Shown: positions 1 through 11,815, numbered from the stretch's first letter. The stretch: 64,000 bases of DNA from Calliopum simillimum (GCA_951812925.1 OX638369.1:56806228-56870227); one strand, 5' to 3'. Translations and numbers: made by a program. Notes: generated from the sequence alone by a model not told the origin.

Positions 1-146
1 TACATTTTAGTTGTCGTGTAGTAAATTTGTTTTTTAGTAATAGTTTTATAACACTATTTTGTTAAACGTAAAGTATTGATTGCTTCTTGACCACTCACTT
101 AAATCAGATCTCTATGATCTATGATAACGGATGATCTGTGTCCAAT
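1..146. other. AT-rich left edge, no gene seen
   Basis: I see no coding signal or recognisable repeat here. The last 8 bases (139-146) are the left target-site copy of the MITE that follows. Confidence 0.5.
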
Positions 147-263
147 CAGTGGCGGATCCAGGATAGTCAAGAGGGGAAGCCGATTGACTACATTTCTAGA
201 TAATAACAGAATGTTGGTTTGAGAGGGGGACTGATCGCCGCCCCCTCCTTGGATCCGCCACTG
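147..263. mobile_element. hAT-type MITE, copy A (117 bp)
   Basis: The element starts CAGTGGCGGATCCAGG and ends with the inverse CCTTGGATCCGCCACTG. It is flanked by imperfect 8-bp copies, tgtccaat (139-146) and tacccaat (264-271), matching at 6 of 8 positions. CAG/CTG-type ends with 8-bp duplications are hAT features. It has no coding capacity. The internal piece around 'catttctagataataacag' recurs inverted in copy C at 58834-58946. A third relative lies at 27324-27482. Confidence 0.85.
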
Positions 264-271
264 TACCCAAT

Positions 272-835
272 GGATATAAATTTTAAATTGAAAGTAAAAT
301 TTTGTCAGAAAAGACTTTTTATTTTTACTAAGCTTGAAAGCTTTTATGCTTTACACTTTTCCTCAGAATAGTGTTATTCAATTTTCTAGTATCTAAGCTA
401 TAAGTCATTCCTTTTTTGTAAGCAATTTTATGTTTTCAATTTTATTTTAATTTTTTATTTTTTTTTAATCGTTTTCACAGTTTTGTTTTATATTGTTATT
501 TATGTATTTTATAAGAAAAACGTTGTTATAATATTTTAATAATTTTATGCACTTATTTTTTAATATTTTAATAAAAAGTCATATTCTTAACAAATAGATG
601 AAGGAAATAATACTTTAGAAAATAAAGACGGTAATGTAGCAAAGTATAATTATGTAGTTCTACGTGTTATATAATTTATATAATATAATATAATTAAATA
701 AAATGTTTAAAGGTTTAAATTTTATCAGGGTTAAAACAAGATAAAAATAAAATGAGTACCTTTTCGAGTATAAGTAGAAAGAAATAATAATATTTCGACT
801 TAGATAACTAGGTTGAACTAAAGTAAATGTTTAAC
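272..835. other. AT-rich intergenic, nothing recognised
   Basis: Very AT-rich sequence with no ORF, repeat border or RNA-like structure that I can support. Confidence 0.5.
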
Positions 836-843
836 AGGTATAC

Positions 844-2499
844 TAGACCTATCGTTAAAATTGAAAATGAAAAAAATCTTGCTCCCAGGGGCTAAAAAGT
901 TTCCTATTGGTGTAAGTATCAAGCATAAAACTTTTGGTTCCGACCGGAAAATATTTGACATATGAATAAGATTTGATTTCAGGTAATGTGAAGTGAACAA
1001 AATCTGGCACTGTAAAAATGTTAAAGCAATTTAAGGTACTTAGTTGGTATAAAAGCAGTAATTTTTTCTGTTCTTATTTTGGTCTCCTAAGTATAGACAC
1101 CATGCAAAAAAAATTTGGTCCCGATCGGAACATATTTGACCGTGCCACCAGGCCGTTAAAGGTCGGAAAAACGCTATTTATATGAAAATAAAGGAAACAA
1201 TCAATCCCATCTTTGGAAAAATTTAACATAAGAGGATAAGATTTAGTACATATATGAACAATACTTGAGTAAATAGTATCCAATAAAAAAATGGGCAGTG
1301 CCACGCCCCCTCCAACCGAAATTTGTCGTATCTCTGAAAATATTTGACTCAGGTAAATGAGGTTTGGTACATATCTAATTGGCATTGGGAAAAAAATTTT
1401 CAACAAAAACGGGCGGGGCCACGCCCCTTATTTAAAAAAAAAACAAATTTGTTATACCTCTGAAACTATTTGGCACAGGTGGATAAGATTTGATTTTGGA
1501 TAAAGTGATGCGAACACCTGTGTCAAATAGTTTCAGAGATATGACAAATTTGCTTTTTTTAGAATGAGGGGCGTGACCACGCCCATTTTTATAAATTTTT
1601 TTTTCCCAGTGCCAATTAGGTATGAACTAAACCTCATTTACCCGAGTCAAATATTTTCAGAGATAAGACAAATTTCGGTTAGAGGGGGCGTGGCACTGCC
1701 CATTTTTTTATTGGATACTATTTACTCAAGTATTGTTCATATATGTACTAAATCTTATCCTCTTATGTTAAATTTTTCCAAAGATGGGATTGATTGTTTC
1801 CTTTATTTTCATATAAATAGCGTTTTTCCGACCTTTAACGGCCTGGTGGCACGGTCAAATATGTTCCGATCGGGACCAAATTTTTTTTGCATGGTGTCTA
1901 TACTTAGGAGACCAAAATAAGAACAGAAAAAATTACTGCTTTTATACCAACTAAGTACCTTAAATTGCTTTAACATTTTTACAGTGCCAGATTTTGTTCA
2001 CTTCACATTACCTGAAATCAAATCTTATTCATATGTGTCAAAAGTTTCAGAGATATGACAAATTTGATTTTTTTGGATGGAGGGGGCGTGACCCCGCCCA
2101 TTTTTTATTGAAAATTTTTTTCCCAGTGCCAATTACATATGTGCCGAGTCTCATTCCCCTGAGTCTAATATTTCCAGAGATACAAGAATTTCGGGTCAAG
2201 GGGGCGCCCATTTTTTTATGGGATGCGAATAACTTAAGCATTGTTCATGCACATACCAAATCTCATTCACTTATCTCAAATAGCTTCAAAGATAGGACTG
2301 ATTCTTGCGATTAAGGCCTCATTTTTTCCATATAAATAGTGTTTTTCCGACCTTCAACGGCCTTGCGGCACGGTGAAATATTTTCCAATCGGAACCAAAA
2401 TTTTTATGCTTGATACTAACACCAATAGAAAACTTTTTGGCCCTGGGAGCAAGGTTTTTTTCATTTCTAATTTTTCCCATACAACTAATGATAGGTCTA
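844..2499. mobile_element. Long foldback element with TAGACCTAT ends
   Basis: The outer ends are TAGACCTATC (844) and GATAGGTCTA (to 2499). They are flanked by aggtatac (836-843) and aggtacac (2500-2507), an 8-bp duplication with one mismatch. Inside, about 955-1484 is the inverted copy of about 1514-2045 around a spacer of roughly 30 bp, so the core is a near-perfect long palindrome. Motifs such as 'gggggcgtggcac' and 'ggccgttaaaggtcgg' recur within it. ORFs on both strands are mirror images caused by the palindrome, not genes. A 0.3-kb internally deleted relative is at 11032-11345. Confidence 0.75.
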
Positions 2500-3058
2500 A
2501 GGTACACGCCTTTCTTTTGGGTAATTTGAATAAAATTTTCGAATACCACAATTTTTTTTTCGGAATTCTGTTGAACATCGTATTTCAACATGTTTTCAAT
2601 AAAAAATTACAAAATCCTTAGAGCACTTCGGAAATGCTCGGCTAACGAACGATTTTCATGTTGCTTTAGCCGCAGCAAATAAGGATAATTCTGAAAAATA
2701 GTTTCAAATGAATTTTTTTTTTCCGGAATTGTATTCACTATTGCATAAAGTGTCAATTTAAAAAGTTTTAAAATTGCGCGATATTTATATGTTGTACTTT
2801 TTAAATTGAGATAACTCTAGAACGACTAATCGCAAAAAAAAAAGTAAATATAAACCTGTTTGTAGAAAATTATATGTCCTATAAACCACTCTCAGCTCTT
2901 TTTACGTATGACCTATGGTTTAGGAGATATCTTTCACAAACCTTCTAAATTTTTAAAAACTAGTTTTTTAAGGAAATCTTCGGAGCTGTTTTCGCTCGAT
3001 AAAAAGGAACGGGATCTATTTTATTGAAATTTACATGATCTATAAATAATATTTGATA

Positions 3059-4270
3059 CGAGGGGCACTACTTATGTTTCGGGAACTGGCAACACTAATG
3101 TCAATAGCTAAAATCTGGCAACACCATAGTAAAGTTCGACATTTTTTAGCATAAGCGTACTCACAACGTTTTGATGTACAAGTGCTATTTTTCACAACTT
3201 CCGACGTGGATTATGTCAACAAGAATGTGTCTATGAACTCAGTTCTTTGTATGGGGATAAATCACCATCAGAAACCACAGTATATGGTTGGTATAGTGAA
3301 TTCAATTGTGGTCGGATTTCGGTCACCGACGAGTTCCGTGAAGCTCGTCCAAAATCGGTTGTTGTGCCACAAAACATCGATGCAGTGCATGAACTGATAA
3401 TGAAAGATCGTCATGTGGCATATTGTGAGATAGAGGCATCTTTGCATATTAGTTCCTCTCCAATACATTCGATTTTGCATGAACAGTTAGTTGTAAAAAA
3501 ACGTTTGTTCTCGTTGGAAACCCCATAATTTATCTATTAATCGTTCAAAAAAAGGCTCGCATCGTTTGGTGCAAGGAAATGATTAAAAAATTCGACCGTA
3601 GTGCTTCAAAAGACGTGACAGGTGACGAATCATGGATATATGCGTATGAGCCGGAAACAAAACAGAAATTGTGGGCACCGTGTGGGTATTCCAAAACGAG
3701 CTAAATCCAACAAAAGTTGTTCATGGAAGAAGTACAGCGATGCAAATGGTCGCCTGTTTCTTCGGCCGAATGGGTCATGTGGCCACTGTTCTGCTTGAAC
3801 AACGTAGGAGGATCAATTCTGAGTGGTACACGACTATTTTTTTGCCGGAAGTCTTCGGAGAAATTCGTAAAACCAATCCCCGAAGACGAATCATTCTCCA
3901 TCATGACAATGTGAGCTCTCACACATCTCGTGAAACAGGTGAATTTTTGAGCAGTCAAAACATCGAATTGATGACTCATCCTCCGTACAGTCCTGATTCG
4001 GCACCCAATGACTTCTTCTTGTTTCCGAACATCCAAGGGAAACTGCGTGGTCAACGATTAACGAGCGCCGAAGAAGCAGTTGAAGCGTTCAAAAACCATG
4101 TTTTGGAGGTGTCTCAAGAGGAATGGGAAAACTGCTATGACAAAGGGTTTGAACGAATACAAAAGTGTATTGATCATCAAAGGGGAATATTTTGAAAAGC
4201 AATAAAGCCATTTTCAATTTAAAATGTTTGGTATTATTTGCTATTCCCGAATTATAGGTAGTGCCCTACG
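3059..4270 (+). mobile_element. Decayed mariner element (1212 bp)
   Basis: The ends form imperfect inverted repeats of about 35 bp. The left begins CGAGGGGCACTACTTATG; the right, read inward on the minus strand, begins CGTAGGGCACTACCTATA. Both are flanked by TA (3057-3058 and 4271-4272), the Tc1/mariner target. Length and internal transposase fit a canonical mariner of about 1.2-1.3 kb. It lies in the loop of the foldback 2508-5118. Confidence 0.9.
3200..4195 (+). pseudogene. mariner transposase (DD34D), frameshifted
   Basis: This is the transposase reading frame of the mariner at 3059-4270. The N-terminal part (from about 3247) contains TDEFREARPK and the helix-turn-helix region. The first catalytic Asp is in TGDESWIYAYEPETK near 3630. 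The second is in ILHHDN and the third in APNDFF, separated by exactly 34 residues, as in mariner D34D. The frame is broken at least three times: after about 3500, near 3550, and near 3705 where a stop follows YSKTS. The C-terminal frame (3671-4195) is open for 174 codons. It is a recognisable but inactive relic. Confidence 0.9.
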
Positions 4271-5118
4271 TACATATATATGAAACAGTTATCGTTAATT
4301 TTTTTACTTAAAATAAAAAAATAAAAATGGCGAATTTTGAGCGAATTCTTTAAATTTTGAATAAAAAATTTCTTTGAAAGAAGCATGATGAATTTTGGTC
4401 TAGTTTTGATGATTTTTTTATTAGTTTTGAAGACGTGAATGTTTGTGTTCGTGTTTTTATTTAAGTAAAAATATGTAACTACGGTTTGTGAAAGATATCT
4501 CCTAAACCATAAGTCGTACGAAAAAAAAAAGCTGAGAGTGGCTTGTAGGAAATATAATTTTCTACAAACAGGTATATATTTACTTTTTTTGTGCGATTAG
4601 TCGTTCAAAATTTAAAAGTACAATTTAAAAAGTACAACATTGACATACCTTCTAAACCATGAGTGATGGGAAAAAGAATTATGAAGCTTTTTCGTAGTAA
4701 ATAATTAAGGCTAAACAACGGTTGACTCAGTAGATAACTGTCGACCACTATTTTTTCATAATTGCAGCCGTAAGCGAAATTGAATTGAAAAAAATTTATT
4801 TTCGCAACTTTTGACCTTGAATAACTTTTTTTGGGAATACGATTTTCCAATGTACCTTTTACATGTTATTTTTTATGCATTAGTGAATACAATTCCGGAA
4901 AAAAAAATTCATTTGGAACTATTTTTCAGAATTATCCTTATTTGCTGCGGCTAAAGCAACATGGAAATCGTTCGTTAGCCGATCATTTCCGAAGTGCTCG
5001 AAGGATTTTGAAATTTTTTATTGAAAACATGTCGAAATACGATATTTAATAGAATTCCATAAAAAAAAAATAGGGTACTCGAAAATTTTATTCAGATCAC
5101 CCAAAAGACAGTCGTGAG

Positions 5119-5700
5119 GTAGTGTAGTATTTTTTCATTTCACCCATGTTACTAACAACATGTAAATGATCATTAGCTTAGCTAAAGCAGAAGTCTTAAT
5201 TTTAAGTTCTTCGATATCAACAATTAGATGACTTTTGAAATTTAGATCTGGTTTTTTATCGAAGTGGTAGCGTTTAAGATTGCAGCTTAGCTTTTCATAA
5301 TAATCTATTGTTGGTTTTAAAATCGGTGTATATCAATTTGAATGGTATAGATAGGCTGACCAACCGTCCTTAATTTTACGGGATTGTCCCGTATTTTGAG
5401 TTTATGTCCCAGACTCCCCGAAATATCCCGGATTTATGTTGGACGCATATTGTATTTTGTGATTTAAGGTTTCGAAGCTTCTGAGCGATGATAGAGGAGC
5501 CGTAGACTAATAAAAAAAATTTTTTTGTCATATGTCCTACTTGAAATTGATTAGTATTAGATAAACTTTATTTGTGAATATTATATAATAAATAAAATAA
5601 ATAAAAAATATATATTTCTATATAACATAACACTGCGAACATCAAATTCACTGCACTTCAATATGGTCAAAAATTCTAAAACGATGCCCATGTAACAGCA
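5119..5700. other. Intergenic, AT-rich
   Basis: I see no gene. A short stretch near 5370-5440 with 'gggattgtcccgtattttg' resembles sequence near 62880-62960 ('cgggacattgctcg', 'aaatgtcccgag') and may be another dispersed repeat. On the minus strand, AATAAA (plus strand tttatt, 5567-5572) lies about 130 bp past the stop of the ORF at 5701-5961 and could serve as its poly(A) signal. Confidence 0.4.
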
Positions 5701-5961
5701 TTAGCTTCCGGACGAATCATCTGTGATATATTTAACGGCTTGGCTCCCGTGTGCGCCACACACTTTGCAAACAGGAGAGGTCTCACCATACCGACCATCT
5801 ACGGGTGAACACCAACAGCAACGCCCTTTAGTATGAGAAGTTTCTATGTCCTTTCTCTCTTGTGGAGCATCTCCAGCAGCTTTTAGTTCTTCTGTTTTTT
5901 CTTCTTTCATTTCCATGTTGATTTTCTTTCCCACTTCTTGTTTGTCCTCTTCGATTGACAT
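5701..5961 (-). CDS. Small hypothetical protein with Cys-rich tail (86 aa)
   Basis: I do not recognise this protein. It is a single uninterrupted frame with an ATG in good context (AAAATGTC). Residues 1-45 are highly charged and Lys/Glu-rich, starting MSIEEDKQEVGKK. The second half holds two cysteine pairs, CCWC (about 48-51) and CKVC (about 66-69), separated by Gly-rich sequence, which could bind metal; the tail is Ser/Asp-rich. Three 20-bp tandem repeats sit about 60-120 bp upstream of the start, and an AATAAA lies about 130 bp downstream of the stop. It is not AT-biased like the random ORFs nearby. It could be a young gene or retrocopy, or a chance ORF. Confidence 0.5.
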   Translation of the reverse strand: MSIEEDKQEVGKKINMEMKEEKTEELKAAGDAPQERKDIETSHTKGRCCWCSPVDGRYGETSPVCKVCGAHGSQAVKYITDDSSGS

Positions 5962-6020
5962 TTTTACTAATTTAAACCAATACTTTTAATTCAAACTGTG
6001 GACTTTGCTTCGATTTTTTG

Positions 6021-6079
6021 GCGTTATCAGTGTTCATGTGACGTTATCAGTGTTCATGTGACGTTATCAGTGTTGCCAG
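6021..6079. repeat. Three 20-bp tandem repeats upstream of small ORF
   Basis: The unit (a/g)cgttatcagtgttcatgtg occurs at 6021-6040 and 6041-6060, with a third copy diverging after 'cgttatcagtgtt' (6061-6079). It lies upstream of the minus-strand ORF 5701-5961, where a promoter would be. Whether it is regulatory is inference. Confidence 0.8.
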
Positions 6080-6167
6080 AATTTGTTAATGAAAGTGTTA
6101 AACGGGCACAATTAAATGATCAAGAACTTGTTTAAGATATAATAAAGATGCCGAGGATTCGATAAAA

Positions 6168-6985
6168 CAGGTACAAAGTTTAGTTTTTGTGTGAGAGGGG
6201 ATCTAAAAACGGTACCCCTGTGGGGTTATAGGGAAAAACCTTATTTTCTGACTTGTTTCACAAAAAAAAAAAAAGTTTTTGCTACACCCTAACGAAAACT
6301 TCACGACGGTAAACTTTTAGCCGACAGTCTGAGTTTTCTAATGATGGAATTCGTTTATAGGGTTAAAAAGGATCGTGCAAAGTTCTGTGCCTTCAAAGCT
6401 GGAATTTAAAATTTTTTTCATATTTTTTTTATTTCGGTGGCCATTTTAGCACGAAAAACGTCCAATCAGCATATCCCCGTTAAATTTCTTTTTATTCGTA
6501 GTACATTTGTCATACCAATTTTTTAGATTTGAGGTCAGAAAAAAATACTTCCTGCTAAAAGTAAACTTTTAAAATTTGGGGGTGAAATTTATTTAACAAA
6601 ATCACGACTTTTTTTAAAAAAAAAAAAAAAACAAATTTCATGACCACAAATCAAAAAATGTACTAGGAAATTTAAGAAGGATTTAAAAAAAAATGATAAA
6701 TAGCACCTTTTTAGTACTAAAATGGCAGGCAAAGTCAAAAAATATGAAAAAAAAAATTAAAATTTCAACTTTCAGGGCCCAGAACTTTGCATATTCCTTT
6801 TTAAAGCTATAAACAAATTCCGCTGTTAGAAAATTCATACAATTGGCTAAAGATTTATCATAGAATAGAAGCAAGGGAAATTTTTTTTTTTGTTTTAGGC
6901 ATGTCAGAAAGTTTGGTTTTCCTCTATAAATTCCTAAGGGGTTAGTTTTAGACCCCCTCAAATACAGTTTTTTGTTGCACTAGGC
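6168..6985. mobile_element. Foldback hairpin element (~0.8 kb)
   Basis: Left 'gagaggggatctaaaa' (about 6193) pairs with right 'ttttagaccccctc' (about 6945). Complementarity continues inward: 'tttctgact' with 'catgtcagaaa', 'gcaaagttctg' with 'cagaactttgc', and 'ggaattcgtttatag' with 'ctataaacaaattcc'. The 92-aa minus-strand ORF inside is a product of this structure. Confidence 0.65.
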
Positions 6986-8779
6986 TTCCTCTATTACCGC
7001 TCAGAAGCTTCGTAAACTTAACATTTACACCCTTCGTTTCCTTACTGCCTTAATCACGTATGTACATATATTGTTCTCAAATCTTTTGGGTAAAACATAC
7101 AGTTTAATACAAGGTGGAGCAAAATAATATGAATTGCATGCACCTTTGCTATAAATTAAAGAAATTGGTCTCTGTTTTCAAGAAAATTTTATTTTATATT
7201 TTAATAACATCGGGCAAATAACCATTTCCTGAGTTGATGCACTTTTATGCTTTTTTTTTTGCAGCATTTTGAATTGCTGCTCAAAAACAGTTTGGCTTAT
7301 TGACAATTTATTCTCTATATTCCTACATTTAAATGTCAAAGAACAAAACGCCATTTGCGAATATTACATTGCATTCACACTATTACTTTTGCCCCACCAG
7401 CCTAAAATATATTTTTTCTTGTCCCGGAATTGGTTATCTAGAAAACGGTGATCCTCAGTTAGGGTATTCCTTAATACTTGTAAATGGCACGAAAACCTCG
7501 TTAACTTGTAAGAATTGTCAAAATCAATGCGAAATTTTACAGTTTTACGAGTTATGAGGCTTCCGAGGGGTTATACGTTTTGTGAAATACCTTAAATGTT
7601 TAGTTTTTAATAAGAACTTTTGCCGAAATGGCTTGACAATATGTTGAAATGCGCTCAATTCTACGAAGGACATTAGCTTACCAAAGAATGAGAATTGAAA
7701 ATTGCAAGATATGGGGATTCTTAATATATTTCTTTAAAATATTACTTTAGTTAGTCTGGCTTATTATGCAATTCAGTTATTTATGATAAAGTAACTGCAA
7801 AAAATATCCAATATAATCCCTTAGGGGAAAAGAAGCGCTTCAAAAGACTTTCTGATATCATAATGACAACAGTAGATATACTTTATATAGCAAAGTAGTT
7901 TTGAATTCTTTTTTGTTAATTTTTAAACATCATTAGTTTGGAATTATACAAAATTTCCAAATACTTATTTTAACACTTTAAAACATTTCATTTTTGAATC
8001 TAGCAATTTTATACACACTTTTATCAATTTGTTTTTAACTATTAAAATTAATTAATATACTATAAACATACATACATAGGTAAAATATATGAACTGCAAT
8101 AAAATAAAGCTGTTTAAACAAATACAACCATATATATTTTAAGCACATATTGGATTTAACAAATTTGGCCACCTATATTTAACTTAAGACATTCTTTAAG
8201 CTATAAGAACTCTTTTTTAATCGAGTTCTTTTTCTAAGTGTCTACTTTAAGTCTTCAAAGTAAAATAGAGTTTAAGCAATATGGTCTCTTTTTCACTTAC
8301 ACACTAAGTAGTATGGAGATAAGAAAGCACTTTTCACTATGGGTCTCATCTGGAATAGACATCATCGAGAATTTTTTCTCAGTGAACAATAAAGACTGCA
8401 AGGCGCCTGAGGAAAAATACTCGAAAATATATTTTCATGATAAGGTCCTTTATACATATATATTTAAAATTCTGGAGTAAAACTAGTAAACTAAGTAGTA
8501 CAACTTAGTAAGCTCTGCAACTTGGAGAGAAGTAAATCGTCTGAACAAATCTTTAAATTTCCCAAATTTGTGTAACATAAATTCACTGAAACTCACTCTT
8601 TTCCACCCAATTAGTATATATAATTCGCAATTCAAGCATACACCAACATTATCACAACAATCGACACAACTAAAAATATCACTTGTATACAAGTAGCAGC
8701 TGGTTCTCTGAATTAAATACCGATTAAAAACCTATATAGATACTTATATGAAGAGATAAATTTTCCTTTTAATTTAAAG
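6986..8779. other. Intergenic or upstream intron, no exon seen
   Basis: AT-rich sequence. Near 7131 an 'acaaggtggagcaaaataa' string looks like a possible transposon tip, but I could not find its partner. The 3' part (to 8779) should be the intron preceding the SLC4-like exon at 8780. The small ORFs here show no protein-like composition. Confidence 0.4.
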
Positions 8780-9659
8780 GATCAACATCATTCACATACT
8801 AACGCTATTGTTGCTGGCAGCACTGCCACACCGGGTCCAACAACAATACATATACCCTTAGCTAATGGTGCTACTTCCGCCGGAAGTCAGCAACAGAGTC
8901 CATTAAATATATCACAAGAAGTAAACCGTACTACAATATGGCAACAAGTGAATAAAGATGGCACCTCTGAACAACTGATAATACCGGTAACGGTTAAAGT
9001 GCGTCAGATAAATGGAAATAATCAGTAAGTTGAGGCACGCTCTGTACTGCAACAGACACTCTCTCCTTTTCTCGCTCTTTCTATCGCTCACTCATTTTAT
9101 CCATTTTACACAGAAATCCTAGGTTCTCTCTAATTTAACCCATTTTTACCTTTAGTTTTGATTTTTCAATTTTATTATTGCTATTTGAAAAGAAATAGAA
9201 TTCTATAAAAATCATTTCAATTTTAATTAAAAAGCTAAATTAATTAATGTTATAAATTAATAAAAAAAAAAAATATCCATAACTTCTGTTAAACTCCTTC
9301 TCTTGGTTTTTCCTTTGTATTGTTGATTTTTTCTTTCGCAATTTCGCATTTCTCTCTTGCAAATACACCATTATATCATATTATCCCATGTACAAATTAC
9401 TAGTGATAAAATATCACTAAATAGAAACAGTCAAAGTTCATCACAAACGTCAACAGCAGCTGCCGCCAGTCGTTTGTCAACAATGAATGAAGAAGATGAG
9501 CAACATCATACAGCATCACCAGCAATTATTCGCCCAATTATAACCAGAATGGAAACTAATGCTTTGGAATCAATGAAAAAGTCAACTTCGGCAGCAGCAG
9601 CAGCAACAACATCACAGCCAGAGAACCATAAACAAAGTAACGATATAACTCCAGTTTAA
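8780..9659 (+). CDS. Ndae1: SLC4 bicarbonate transporter (Ndae1-like), C-terminal exons
   Basis: Two exons, 8780-9024 and 9404-9659 (TAA). The acceptor at 8778-8779 follows 'aatttaaag'; donor CA|GTAAGT; acceptor 'ttactag'. The junction joins CA+T to a His codon in frame. The translation contains TTIHIPLANG and then PLNISQEVNRTTIWQQVNKD, which aligns with the cytoplasmic tail of Na+-driven SLC4 transporters (family consensus, from memory: 'VINISDEMSKTALW'). The rest is a low-complexity Ser/Thr/Ala tail ending SNDITPV. AATAAA follows 36 bp after the stop. The membrane domain of this copy is not in the window and should lie to the left. A separate SLC4 membrane domain lies about 20 kb downstream at 30173, so this is probably the 3' end of a tandem copy. 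Alternative: a rearranged or misassembled single gene. Product identity rests on short tail similarity. Confidence 0.65.
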
Positions 9660-9694
9660 GCCAAACAAAAAAAAAAAGTATAAATAGACATTTT

Positions 9695-9700
9695 AATAAA
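9695..9700 (+). terminator. Poly(A) signal candidate for the upstream SLC4 copy
   Basis: AATAAA 36 bp downstream of the TAA at 9657-9659. It supports 9404-9659 being a true terminal exon. Confidence 0.55.
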
Positions 9701-9871
9701 TTTATATTGAGAGCAAAAAAATTGAATGAAATGATGCTCTAAAGCACAAATTGAAGTTAAAATATTAGAAAGCCCCTTGTCTGGAATATCTGTGTTCGTA
9801 AAAATAAATTTTTTAAACAGGCCACAGTGAATTCAACATTAACTTCAAAACAAATAAATAAATTAGTGCAT

Positions 9872-10221
9872 CAGGCCTGTTTCGTATTCCGTGTGGTTTC
9901 AATGACTTTTCATTTCGGAAACTTTTTGATGAAAATGGTGACTCCCACGATAAAAAGTATTAGAATCTTTTTTGTGGAGAATTACAGGTTCTATAAATAA
10001 TAGTGATTTGTTATAACGAAAATGTAACCGTTTAGGGAATAATTTCGTTTTTTTAAGCATATTTCCCAAACGGTTACTTTTTCGTTAAAGCAAATGAATA
10101 TTTTCTGTAGAACTTATTATTCTCTACAAAAGAGATTCGAGAGTTGTTCGACTCACCGTTTTCATCAAAAAGCTTCCTAAATGAAAAGTAATTGAAATCA
10201 CACTGGCACGGAACAGGCCTG
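9872..10221. mobile_element. MITE-like hairpin with CAGGCCTG ends (350 bp)
   Basis: It starts CAGGCCTGTTTCGTATTCCG and ends CACGGAACAGGCCTG. The arms stay complementary inward, e.g. 'aaccgtttaggg' near 10027 with 'cccaaacggtt' near 10065, and 'ttttgatgaaaatgg' with 'cgttttcatcaaaa'. No clear target duplication was seen. Confidence 0.7.
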
Positions 10222-11031
10222 TATGTAATAAACAATGGTTGCGTTCGGAAGGTGCATTGTTGCATACAGGTGAGGCAATAGTTTTGAGCTAGAATTTTGT
10301 AGCAGCAAGCCAAGTGATCGATAATTTCAACTTATGTGTGAAAAATTATGACAGAAAAAGCAAAGGCTTAGAGATGTAAAAATTGTTCACGTATTTTTGG
10401 GCTGCAACTTCCAAACGTCACCAATTATGAGCATAAAAACATAAAAAAAAAATATACATTTATAAAAAAAAAAAAATATTAAAAATAAATGCCACAATGT
10501 TAATTACAAAAATAATTAAATAAGTAGTGAGAAACGAAATCAATTAAAAATTCAAAAAACTATCAGCTTCAGGTTTTAACTACAGATACGTGTATCTGAA
10601 CATTGTTTTATATTAAGCATAACTACATATTATGGTAGCATATACCAAACATGATATTCATAATTATTTTCAGATCAGTTTCTAAGGTAAGCTACGGTCT
10701 TTGGCAGGTAGTACCTTGCACAATTGTCTAAAAGCTGTAACTGTAGACCAGAATCATAAAATCATTATATATATGTATGCGCCTAAGTATTTATACACAC
10801 ATATATAAATCTATTCATATTATTTTAATTACGAAATGTCAGTATTATGTTTGAATTAAGAATAAGCAGGGCTCTCCTAGTACTCTAGTACATATGTAGA
10901 TACCATATGTATATTGTTTTAAAGTCACAACTTAAAAAGAGAAATCAAAATGGCAACTTAAAGAATAGGGTCGCGTTTAGAATGGACTAAGGTTGCATAA
11001 CTATCTCATAAATAACCTATGTTTTATATAT
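10222..11031. other. AT-rich intergenic, nothing recognised
   Basis: Poly(A) runs and AT-rich sequence with no supported gene or repeat border. Confidence 0.45.
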
Positions 11032-11345
11032 TAGACCTATCATATGCTATATGGCAAAAATTCAAAATGTGGAATGCCAGGGGTTAAGAGCTTTAATTTT
11101 GAAGTAGATATCAAGCAGACAAATTTTGGTCCCAAACGAAAAATATTTGACCGTGCTCCTAGGCCGTTGAAGGTACTGTTCGCTTCACTTTACCTTAAAA
11201 TAAATCTTATTCACCTACGTCAAATAGTTTTAGAGGTATGACAAATTTGAAGGGACCAACATTGTTTAGCTTGATATTTACACTAAAAGGAAACTTTAAG
11301 TCTCTGGCAGCAAGATTTTTCACTAGTAATTTTTGCAATAGGTCT
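11032..11345. mobile_element. Short relative of the TAGACCTAT foldback element
   Basis: It starts TAGACCTATCATATGC and ends GCAATAGGTCT. Internal blocks match the large element at 844-2499: 'ggtcccaaacg...atatttgaccgtgctcctaggccgttgaaggt' corresponds to its 1110-1170 region, and 'tcaaatagttttagaggtatgac' to its inner arm. It is an internally deleted copy. The 65-aa plus-strand ORF inside it is not a gene. Confidence 0.7.
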
Positions 11346-11815
11346 TATGTAGGTTCATAAGTAAATACATACAGTAGCCAACTTATTTTGAGTGAGAATC
11401 AGGAGACTCTATTGATATAAAAATCAATATCAGAAAAGAACAATCAAACTTTCCAGTGTTCGATTTTTAATCCATTCAAAACATTTTTATTATGTACGAT
11501 GTAAAGAAATTTATAACTTAATTAATTCTCCTCAATCAACATTGCTCTCGGACTTTTTTGGGCAGACTTTGAAGTCTTTTTTTCCTGAAACTCGGTCTTC
11601 GGCCGTTAATCTGGTGATAATTCAGAAGTTGATTCAATCGGGAGACCAGATTAAAAATCAGGAGTCTGCTCCCAAAAAAAAAAAACAGTCGAGTTGGCTG
11701 CTTTATATGATTTTGCTATCATATATTTTGATTTCGATTCTGGATATCCAAATATATGAGAGCAAAATCTCGATTCGATTTAGTTCGAATCGAAATCGAA
11801 TTACATGATTAATTA

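Larger units (their letters stand above)
2508..5118. mobile_element. Foldback element carrying a mariner in its loop
   Basis: The left arm (about 2508-2946) is the inverted copy of the right arm (about 4483-5118). Matching blocks include 'ggtttaggagatatctttca' near 2930 against its complement near 4487, and the stretch 'tttgctgcggctaaagcaac' near 4940 against its complement near 2670. The right arm has about 200 extra bases (4640-4850) missing from the left. The loop (2947-4482) contains the mariner at 3059-4270, so the foldback loop was only about 320 bp before that insertion. No transposase belonging to the foldback itself is visible. Confidence 0.75.

Noticed and set aside
1074..1920. Two nearly identical 110-118-aa proteins on opposite strands
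   Set aside because: Mirror images caused by the palindromic arms of the foldback 844-2499.
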